This document shows, piece by piece, positions 56,168 through 64,000 of a stretch of DNA of 64,000 nt (position 1 is its first letter; every line of letters begins with the position of its first letter). The DNA comes from Nemertoderma westbladi (lineage: Eukaryota > Xenacoelomorpha > Nemertodermatida > Nemertodermatidae): assembly GCA_032718475.1 (NCBI GenBank), contig JAUCBJ010006791.1:1-64000 (forward strand), in the 5' to 3' direction. The notes under the pieces are model-generated. The model searched no databases and was not told where the DNA came from. It saw nothing but the letters and a program-made list of their open reading frames with translations. A program made the translations under genes and the position numbers.

Positions 56168-56370
56168 AAGGCCGCGTTCACACTACCGAGTCAAAGTCAA
56201 AGTCAAAAGACAAAATGTAAATCACAAAACATGAAATTAAATTTTTTCTAGAATCCCCTTATGTATTATATTAGGCCTATATAATGTATTATTATTTATG
56301 ATTGCTAGCTAACTATATTTATTTTATTTGTCTTTTATTACTTTGACTCGGTAAGTGTGAACGCGGCCTT
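56168..56370. mobile_element. MITE of about 203 bp with 30-bp terminal inverted repeats
   Basis: The left end AAGGCCGCGTTCACACT is repeated in inverse at the right end (AGTGTGAACGCGGCCTT). Complementarity extends about 30 bp (to cgagtcaaag / ctttgactcg) with a one-base indel. A TA target duplication is possible (t-a on each side, overlapping the ends). There is no coding capacity. The ends resemble those of short non-autonomous DNA transposons; the superfamily cannot be assigned safely. Confidence 0.8.
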
Positions 56371-56473
56371 AGACCACATAAAGAGGAAGGCACTACAGCA
56401 CTAAGCGGCGGCATCTTGATGCCGGTGATAGAATCAGTATACTTCGAACATTAAAAAACATTATACTAATGAG

Positions 56474-57923
56474 TTGATCAATATTGTGAATGGTCGTATA
56501 GCTCCACCAGAAGTCAATGTCGATAATGCCGTAAAGTTGGAGTTGGAGTCGGCAAGGGCATTCAAATCAACTCTCCCAAATGGTTTCTACCAGATAATAA
56601 ATAACACGCTCAGTTTTAACTATGGATTTGAAACCCACACGTGGCAAACATGGTTATGCAAGACCTAAGATATGGAGAGATTATACGCAAGACTTTTGAT
56701 TGTCTCACAGAAACGCAATATTGATTTGTTAGAATTGTTTAGCTATGAACTATGCGGCCATTACCTCCATCACTATTCAATGAGTATGGTGAATTACGTT
56801 CTGGAAAGAAAACTGATTTGGTTTCTCTGGCAGTAAATGGGGCCAACCCACTCCCCCCTGTTGATTTGGAACTAGTTGATGGAAATGCTTCGCTATACCA
56901 TACCGGTATTAATTGGTCTAACAAGTTATCTGTAGCCGCTTTTTGTGATGCCTACTGCAGCAAATATACAGATACAGTATAGCTGAACACCATCATGAAA
57001 CGTATAATATTTGATCGTTACTTTCCAGGTAGCATTAAATCTTTAGAAAGGGAAAAGCGTAATAAATCCAACAGTTATCAACAATATGAACTATCACTAG
57101 AAACAATTCTACCTTCCAGAGACACTATTATGAAGTCTGTGAACAATAAACAAATGTGTAATTATACAACACATAAATCATTACACCTTGTAATAAGAAA
57201 CCACCACCATGTAACACCACCTAATAATATATTCGAACATGAAGAAGCTGATGTTACTATTATTAGTTACATGTTAAAGTTAACTGATTATGACAACATC
57301 AGACATATACAAATAACAACAGAAGATACAGACATTTTCGTACTAGCAGTATTCTTCTTCTTCTTCTGGCTATATCAACCAACTGTTCAACTCTCCATAC
57401 GTCGATTTAATGGAAAAATCATAAATATCAACAGCACTGATATCCAACTCGGAAATCAGTGTGCTTGTCTCCTTTCTTTACACGCTTTATCTGTTGGGAT
57501 ACAGTATCATATCCATATGGGAAGGGAAAAAAGAACGCAATCAAATTGATGTGTACGTTGCACGAATCCCCGCAGATTTTCAGTGATCCAAATGTTACAG
57601 AAGAAGAATGGCTACAAATAGGCCTCTCGTTCATTATACACCTCTATGGTGGTGGCATATCGGATACTCTGAATGAACTTCGACATAGGCTATTCACTAC
57701 AAAGAAGCAACACCCTAAAGTATTCAACCTTCCCCCCACACAGAGTGCCGCTGTACAACATGTAAAACGGGCTCGTTTGCAAGTTCTTTTGTGGAGAGCT
57801 GCTGATGATCCTGCACTTCCACTGTTGGCTGTTAACAAGTTTGGTGTGATGGCGATCAATGACAAACTGATAACGGATCCTGGCGTCTCATTGCTATGGA
57901 AACTTAGGTTAAGGGCTTTATAA
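56474..57923 (+). pseudogene. Decayed gene of an uncharacterised invertebrate family
   Basis: Plus-strand fragments in three frames fit one protein. IVNGRIAPPEVNVDNAVKLE lies near 56483, PLPPSLFNEYGELRSGKK near 56758, HEEADVTIISYML at 57238-57276 with TTEDTDIFVLAVF shortly after, and FNLPPTQSAAVQHVKRARLQ near 57724. The acidic motifs (EEAD, EDTD) and the NLPPT...HVKRA segment resemble a multi-copy family of uncharacterised proteins that I recall from invertebrate genomes; its function is unknown to me. Frameshifts, a stop at 56980-56982 and a (TTC)n insertion near 57353 show decay. No introns are evident, consistent with a retrocopy. Confidence 0.55.
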
Positions 57924-58064
57924 AAAGTTCCCCAAAGGTGCCGAAGTGGCACCCGATGGATTTTGATTACTCTAAGGTCCGACTAAAGTTTAAGCAAATA
58001 AAAATGCGTGATGACCCAAAGTCACGGTGGACCCCTCTGTCTACCTGACTATTATTATTATTAA
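57924..58064 (+). other. Trailing noncoding segment and (ATT)n end of the insertion
   Basis: This short noncoding stretch ends in a run of ATT at about 58050-58062 directly before the second AGGT. It resembles the microsatellite tails of the LINEs in this window rather than a poly(A) tail. Confidence 0.5.
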
Positions 58065-58068
58065 AGGT

Positions 58069-58777
58069 CAAACCAGTCGATTACATGGGATCGGTTCCAT
58101 TCTAATACAACTTCAGGTGGAAGATTTTGTAACAAGAATGGGGCCAATAACAAGGAGGTAAGATCGTTTGGCTTAGGGGATATGACAACATCAGATGCAT
58201 TTGATGGTTGGAGTTAACAGGCCAGTGACTGGATTTCCCTGAGAGCACCTTGGAATAAGTCTACAGTTTTCCTAAATAAACTTACATTTCCATCAGTTAT
58301 TATGGGTAGGTTACAAATACGGGATGAATAAAGACCTATTAATAAGTGAGGATCCCATATCTGCGTTTCAATAAATCAACAGCAGTTTTGTAATTTTGGG
58401 CAATGGCAGATAGGCCTAATAGTGCATCTTTGGCATCACCAACCAAGGAATAGCGAAGATATACAAATTGTTTAATATCTGGTAAACTACTTTCATTAAA
58501 CTGGTCCCAGTAGGGTCGCCATTCCATAAAATCACCATTAAATTTCGGAAACTTGTATTTTTGGCAGCCTAGATATACTAGGGGGTTCTTTAGAATCAGA
58601 TGATACTGAGTGAATACTGCTATTGTGATCATGAAATCGGTCTAATCGTGTCAAAATACGATTAGATTTAAAAATTAAATCCTCCATTTCATGGTGATAT
58701 GAACGGTCATCAGCTACACCACCATCTAACAACTTGGAATCAATTTCATCAGTTTTCGACCCTGTATTTCTAAACAT
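58069..58777 (-). pseudogene. BEL/Pao gag (DUF1759) remnant
   Basis: Two frames joined by a frameshift near 58545-58630 read ADDRSYHHEMEDLI..., then FPKFNGDFMEWRPYWDQF, FVYLRYSLVGDAKDALLGL and NYKTAVDLLKRRYG. This is the typical DUF1759 pattern of W, FNGD, YLR.L and a closing LLKxRYG. Downstream (to 58069) the domain continues with several stops to DWFDL, where the composite insertion begins. Confidence 0.85.
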
Positions 58778-60186
58778 GAAATTTTGTAAGCTAGATCATC
58801 AGAATCTGCATTCTCACCAAGGTTACGTATAGCACGGAGATCATTCATTAACTGGGTGGCAGGTAGATGCAGTAGTACGAAATGCCTTTAGTTCATCTAT
58901 TGAATGGGTATCTAGGCCTAATAAAACGGTTCGGCATCAGCAATTAAGCCTAGCTGCCTAGTTTGTGATTAGATTGTTAACAAAATGTAGAATCTTACAG
59001 TTTTACCTTGGTATCCTGTCTGAATCCTTCATAGTTCTGTTGTTTGCCGGTTCAAAGTGTATGCAAAGCTAAGTCCAAAATCAATAAGAGGCAATGATCA
59101 ACAAAAAATAGATGTCACCAATATATCATCAACATCCTGATCTATACCTATAAAAATCAAATTCTGTCTGTCTCTCTCTCACAGCGATATCAAATGACGC
59201 CACCCTCTGATTGGTCCAGATAAAGCGTGCCACGAGGTCTGTTCAAACTCCCCCAACATCTGCGCAAACTCCCTCAACAGTTGCCCCCTGACGGTCAAGG
59301 TGTCCAGTGGCGAGTGTCACCTCCCGCTTGACTGAGGATAGACCAATGACAGCTGCGATTAGACCACCAAAGACCTCCCTCACCTGACTTACAGCTGCGG
59401 GTGTGGGAGGTTGTAAACTCTTTCCCACACACAGCCCTTACACTCAGCTGGGAGGCTTGTTGGTGTCAGGCCATAGCGCAGTGGCAGACTCTCTCAGAAC
59501 ATCTCCGGGTCTAGGTCGGTGTTGTCATAAAGGTGTTTATTGATCGAGCAGATTGCATGGGAAGATGAAGGATTGACAACCCGAACCATGTCGGACACCC
59601 AAGATTATAGATGGTGAATGCTGCTGCGAATCCTTGATCAGGATACAATTTAACAAGAGTGTTTCTTAATAATGGAATATTTCCTTAGATACTTTGTTCC
59701 AATTCGTTTAAAAATATATAAGTAAAATTTGAATAATTGCCATTATTCAAACTAAATATTATTCTCATAATCTATATAATATATTTCAATATAACATTTA
59801 ACAGCTAAAATATACACATCTAACAGCTAATATATAACTCAAGTTATACAATTATTATTTGATACTTATTTAAAATTATTTAATATTTATTCATATATTA
59901 TATTATTTATATTTATATTTATTTATATTTATATGTATTTATATTTATGTTTATATGTTGATTTAAAATTACTTCGAATTTATTCATATTTGTATATTAT
60001 ATATATGTATATATATTTATATTATATTTATCTTGATGTTTATTATGTTAATTTAAATCATTTTATATTATATGTATTATATTTCTTTAACATATTTATT
60101 TTTAACTATTTACTATATATATTTGATATATTATTTATTTATAATTTTTCAAGTCATTGATGTTTTCACTCTTGAATTTTACATTT
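58778..60186. other. Intergenic DNA including a near-pure AT tract
   Basis: No gene was recognised. A GC-richer patch at 59220-59480 contains a 61-codon minus-strand frame with no known motif. From about 59640 to 60175 the sequence is almost entirely A and T with many tatttat runs. The GPCR stop codon follows at 60187, so part of this is that gene's 3' flank or UTR. Confidence 0.5.
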
Positions 60187-60766
60187 TCAAGATTTACATC
60201 TGAATATTTCGATTAATTGTTTACGAAATAACTTTGAGCTCAAAATGTAAAGATAAAAATTGATGCCCTCATTTGCTCCAAATGCACACTCTGCCCCAAC
60301 ACGCATCAATCGCTGGCTAGCAAAATGATCTGGATCCTCCATATCCAAATATAATGAAAAATATAATAATGTACCAGTAAGAGTGCAAAATATACAGAAA
60401 ATAACTGATACAAGTGGCAGAAGTACTGTTGTCTTATCTTCACTCTTTTCAGATTTATTTCCCTTTAAAGCTTTCAAATATTTTGCACGCTGCTGAAGCT
60501 TATATATAATGATACCATTGAGAATAAAGATAGTGACACATGGTGTGATAAGGAACGTTGTAACTGTGAGTGAATAGAAATATACGTCAAAACTTGACAA
60601 TGGAAACCATTGTTCAATGCCACAAGCATCGCCAACTTTAGTGAATATGATTGCATTTCCAATACAAGCACAATACACAAGAAATATGATGAGCACACTG
60701 ACCCTCTTAGCTCTCTTTATGGTACAAAATTCCTGAGCCTTCAGTGGAAACGTACAATAAATGAAT
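60187..60766 (-). CDS. Class A GPCR, terminal exon (TM4 to TM7)
   Basis: Minus-strand exon beginning after a splice acceptor (ttatttctag/attcatt, at 60767). It encodes RFIYCTFPLKA (second intracellular loop), TM4, TM5 (FLITPCVTIFILNGIIIYKL), a basic third loop, TM6 (LLPLVSVIFCIFCTLTG) and TM7 ending in NFYLY followed by SSKLFRKQL, a typical helix-8 start. The split Arg codon joins the 63589 donor to complete the DRF version of the DRY motif. The C-tail is short, with stop TGA at 60187-60189. The layout suggests a rhodopsin-family receptor, possibly for a peptide; the ligand cannot be inferred. The exon is intact. Confidence 0.85.
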
Positions 60767-61204
60767 CTAGAAATAATAAAATAAAATTTATAGTATAGAT
60801 AAGATGCATAACTAAAACTATAACAGGATAAAATCACCTATTTATATAATCCTATTCAATCACCTAATGTTGTTATAATATAACAAATATGTGCTGTTTC
60901 ATTTTTATAATAATATAATGTATATATATAATATATAATATAATATAATAGTTGTATAATATATAATATTATGTATTATATTGTAACTTATTAACAATAA
61001 TAGTAAAACGTTGAAGTATTTTGGTGTATTTAACGGCTACTTTCTCCAAATGTATCAAAGAAAAGCTCAAAAATGATTTATATATCTTTATAATATTTAA
61101 TTCAATAATTAATAGGCTATCTTAATGAAGAGCAACATATGGATATTATTACAACAAAATAAAAATCCGATTTACGAAATTCAGAGCAATTCTGAAGTTC
61201 TACT

Positions 61205-63150
61205 ACTATGATCGGCATGCTGCATTGCAGCTGCATTTTTAAGAATGCTGTGCCGGCTTATCGACAAAATTGCACCGCCACAACTCCCTATCACCCATGA
61301 CATTTGCTAGATCATCCGCATCTTCAAGTCCAGTGTCCTTTAAGAAGCTTCTCAAGAAAGTCATGGGCTGTCCACCATGCTTATTCACTCCATGAGGCTG
61401 CCAAAGTACAAGATTATGCACTGGCTGGTCCTCACGGCGAAAGCAATGTCCTGCAAAGCGGAGGTGATTTTGTTCTAGTGTCAAGCTTGGGGGAACCAAT
61501 GAGACACCTCCAATGTTATATAGTGTCTGGTTGGAGATGTGTGCATTGTACTTGACACAATGAACCCGGCGTAGCATTCATGTGAAAGTGCCATCCAGAG
61601 ATTTGGTGTCCTCAGCAGTTAGAGCCCAGCATGGACTCCCATAGAGGAGTACTGGAACTACTGCTGCTCTAAATAATCGGACCTTAAGTTTCCGATTAAT
61701 TCTCGATAACTTCCAAATCCTGGAAAGCCTATTCAAGGCTGCCCATGCCTTTCCCTTACGTATTCGAAGGTCCTCATCTGACTTCCGGATCCATGATCCC
61801 AGGTAACAGAAGTCATCCACATGCTCAAGCATACCATCTTTTGAGCTTATGCTCATCCGATCAGATACTTGCTGAGGACTTTCAAAGTTAACTGTCAAAA
61901 TGTTGGTCTTTCTGGAGTTAATAAAAAGACCAACACTAGAAGCAGCATGTTCTAATGAGCTGAGGTGCCGTTGGGCTGCCTCTAGTGATTCTGAGAGTAC
62001 TCCTAAGTCATCAGCAAAGTCTAGATCAGTTAGGCACTTGGCAGGATTTCCTCGACTTCTGGAGCCAGTAGTATCACCACATCATCATTATGATGATCTA
62101 AAGACATGCGTAGAACATAGTCAACAACAATTATGAACAAGAATGGTGCAAGTGTGTCTCCCTGGAGGACGCCCCATAACATTTCAAATGGTTCTGTGTC
62201 ACCGTCAACAGTAGACACAAATGTTGTCGAACCATCGTATACTGATCTGATTGCTGCAATAATTTCATCAGGAATCCCATATAATGAAAGTATGCTGAAC
62301 ATACGTGAGCGAGAGACTGAATCAAAGGCCTTGAAGAAGTCAACAAAGATAACAGCCAGATGCCTGTCTTTCTTTTTTGATAACTCTTCAATTATCCTTC
62401 TAAGTGCCAAAATGGGCTCCATGGTCCCACGACCTTTACGGAACCCATTCTGATTTCCACGGAGCAGTCTCTCAATGGGATCCCTGATGCGATTTAATAG
62501 AATTCTATTGTATAGCTTTGCAGCAATCGACATCAATGAGATTCCCCGAAAAGAACCATAGAGTGTTAGGTTGCCCTTCTTGGGAACTGGCACCAACTGA
62601 TTTGTTTTCATTTCTTGTGGGACTCTTGTTGTTCGGTACATGTCTACTATGATGGGATAGATGAGCTTTAAACACTCAGGTATTTTAAAGACCTCAGGGG
62701 GAACACCATCTACTCCACTGGCACGATTGGTCTTAATGCTCTTTGCAGCAGCCTTCACTTCTGCAAAGTAGATATCACCAATGGGAATATCTGGGAGTAC
62801 AGACTCAAGACACTTTTACTTCTATAAAGTTATCAGGAAATACCCTGTCATTATTGAGGAGCTTTTCAAAGTGGGCCTTCCAACCATTGAGGTGATCGGC
62901 TGGTGATTCAGCCTTAACCTTGGTGGTTGGTTGGCTTTTTCGACCAGCAAGCAAGTTGATCGATCGTCACAACTTGCTGTAAAGCTGGTAATTTCCTTAA
63001 TGAATAAAGGTAAGTCTGATGATGTATCCTCTCTCACCAACGAACAACTCCTGGAACTAGACCCTGATCCAATATGTCTAGAAAATAGAAAATTCATCCA
63101 TAAACGAAGTTCCCTCGTCTTTGGGAACTCTATTGTACCCCTCAGCAGCT
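61205..63150 (-). mobile_element. RTE-like LINE, 5'-truncated, in the GPCR intron
   Basis: From right to left the linker before RT (LAGRKSQPTTKVKAE near 62930, GWKAHFEKLLNN near 62870) is followed by RT motifs RASGVDGVPPEVFK (near 62715), VFVDFFKAFDSV-like (near 62340), GVLQGDTLAPFLF (near 62155) and catalytic FADD (about 62008-62019). The C-terminus carries VLLYGSPCWALTAED (near 61640) and LRFAGHCFRREDQPVHN. Frame breaks occur near 62760, 62050 and 61577. The 3' end has a short (TAG)n tail near 61203. The endonuclease is missing. Confidence 0.85.
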
Positions 63151-63294
63151 AACTAGTAATACTTGGCTATAGACTTCACCCTACAGTCACATTCCTGTAA
63201 AATGATTCTCTTCAAAAAAATTAAGATGCTCTCACAAATGTTTCAAAAAGGGATAAAAACTGATTAGCCCATAATTTTGTACAGCTTACAATTG

Positions 63295-63400
63295 AACATA
63301 GGATGAAAATATCGCGAGTAAAATTTTGTGAGTTTGAAAAATATCGCGAGTAAAAATATTGTGAGTAATAATAATATATTGTGAGTAAAACTCGTTATAA
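63295..63400. repeat. Short degenerate repeat (gcgagtaaaa / gtgagtaaaa)
   Basis: The motif (c/t)g(c/t)gagtaaaa with AT-rich spacers recurs about five times at 63310-63395 inside the GPCR intron. It is a small local minisatellite without evident function. Confidence 0.6.
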
Positions 63401-63588
63401 TATTTAGAATAAAACACATGTTAGTGCCATAATTCTTAAATAAACAGTTATGATATTGTAATAAATGAGGGGCAAAGAGAGGGGAACCCATGTTTGCTTC
63501 TGGTGTAGCGCATTTCACCTTCACTGATAACTATATTCATTACTTAACTCCTTTATATTGTATTGTATTTATTTATTGAATTACCTAC

Positions 63589-63767
63589 CTGTCAATAGTT
63601 ACAGCAACTAAAATCCATGAAGATGCCATAGATGACCCCCAGTTGTGGACCATGCTAATTTTGCAGGTCAATATAGAAAAAGCTTCAGTTACAATTCCCA
63701 ACAAAGGCAATGGCATTGATATAACTGCATCCCATATAAGACTAACAGTATCAGTAACTGCCAGAAT
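63589..63767 (-). CDS. Class A GPCR, internal exon (TM2 to TM3)
   Basis: A 179-bp exon between a consensus acceptor (tttttgttag/attctgg at 63768) and donor (gacag/gtaggt at 63588). It encodes LAVTDTVSLIWDAVISMP (TM2 with the conserved LAxxD), a first extracellular loop with the disulphide-type Cys (ILTCKISM), then TM3 ending WILVAVTIDR. The final AG supplies two bases of the Arg codon completed by the downstream exon. This matches the phase and supports one gene with 60187-60766. TM1 and the N-terminus lie beyond 64000. Confidence 0.85.
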
Positions 63768-64000
63768 CTAACAAAAATAAATAAATTTATTAAGATATTT
63801 GCTATTGACCATGCCTGTTCACCTCCAATGGTGTTCTTCCACAGTCCACCGTAAACCCTATAATATAATTAATTCCCTTAATTCGATTAGAAAGTAATAT
63901 AGTACTTGCATCATCAATACGATTATAATTAAAAAAATAATGAAAGGCACAATTTTAGGCCATATTTACTTTCATAATTTTTCAACACGATTATAAACAG
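63768..64000 (-). other. Upstream GPCR intron (partial)
   Basis: AT-rich sequence to the window edge with no exon recognised. The exon encoding TM1 must lie further right. Confidence 0.5.

Larger units (their letters stand above)
54223..58064 (+). mobile_element. 3.84-kb composite insertion with AGGT duplication and (ATT)n end
   Basis: AGGT at 54219-54222 and 58065-58068 brackets a block that interrupts the minus-strand BEL/Pao gag. Across the gap the gag reads continuously (DWFDL then IIALVQNMSP). The block starts with a LINE 3' end and finishes with attattattattaa. Between them lie about 1.2 kb of anonymous DNA, a decayed gene, a MITE and a 3' UTR-like segment. It may be one retrotransposition event or nested insertions. 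Confidence 0.6.
51160..58777 (-). mobile_element. Decayed BEL/Pao element of a second family
   Basis: Minus-strand fragments in the correct order from right to left give DUF1759 gag (58777-58069), zinc knuckle and protease (54218-53299), an RT C-terminal scrap and RNase H tail (about 53330-53160), pre-integrase (to 52906), integrase and DUF5641 (52410-51160). It is broken by many frameshifts and by two later insertions: an RTE-like LINE fragment (52411-52893) and a 3.84-kb plus-strand block (54223-58064). The RT catalytic core is missing. It is clearly different in sequence from copies A and B and from the intact element. Confidence 0.85.
60767..63588 (-). other. GPCR intron (phase 2) containing an RTE-like LINE
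   Basis: The 2.8-kb intron has consensus boundaries on the minus strand: donor AG/GTAGGT at 63588 and acceptor CTAG at 60767. Its 3' 350 bp are very AT-rich. The middle is occupied by a truncated LINE on the same strand as the gene. Confidence 0.75.

Noticed and set aside
55894-56234. Open frames on both strands just left of the MITE
   Set aside because: The plus-strand frame runs into the MITE end and the minus-strand one is its shadow. Either could be a scrap of the decayed gene, but nothing supports the assignment.
59243-59428. 61-codon minus-strand frame in the GC-richer patch
   Set aside because: No recognisable domain and no splice or start context that stands out.

Overview
This window comes from an animal nuclear genome, most likely an AT-rich invertebrate. 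That rests on BEL/Pao LTR retrotransposons, CR1/Jockey-like and RTE-like LINEs, a MITE, two very long minisatellite arrays and one intron-containing host gene, a class A GPCR. No species can be named from the sequence. No bacterial-style operons, rRNA or tRNA genes were seen. Almost everything left of about 58.8 kb is transposon or satellite. The only convincing host gene is at the right end.

Layout. (1) 1-3722, minus strand: a truncated BEL/Pao element (copy A) with a gag-protease reading frame and no reverse transcriptase (RT), cut in gag and fused to a diverged LTR end. (2) 3723-25193: a 48-bp satellite array of about 225 units, split by a nearly pristine 10.65-kb BEL/Pao element at 10329-20977. 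That element has 948-bp LTRs, a GTTGG target duplication, gag, and an in-frame UGA-CUAG stop followed by a complete pol. (3) 25194-38217, minus strand: a 13-kb element (copy B) with 1.23-kb LTRs. It is 98%-like copy A in its shared part, also lacks RT and the integrase core, and carries one or two extra reading frames before its 3' LTR. (4) 38218-43081, plus strand: a CR1/Jockey-type LINE with frameshifts, whose endonuclease-RT linker has expanded into a 1.6-kb minisatellite. It ends in an (ATT)n tail. (5) 43082-50815: a 51-bp satellite with about 151 units, each able to form a hairpin. (6) 51160-58777, minus strand: a decayed BEL/Pao element of another family. It is interrupted by an RTE-like LINE fragment and by a 3.84-kb plus-strand insertion holding a LINE 3' end, a decayed gene of unknown function and a MITE. 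(7) 60187-63767, minus strand: two exons of a rhodopsin-type GPCR (TM2-TM3 and TM4-TM7). The intron between them holds a 5'-truncated RTE-like LINE.

How the parts fit together. The intact BEL element has every domain needed for autonomous retrotransposition, provided Gag-Pol is made by reading through the UGA. Copies A and B cannot move alone and would need such a relative for RT and integrase. The three arrays have repeat lengths divisible by three, so they produce huge but spurious reading frames. Element edges meeting satellite on one side and LINE on the other show that the locus was rearranged after insertion, unless the assembly is wrong there.
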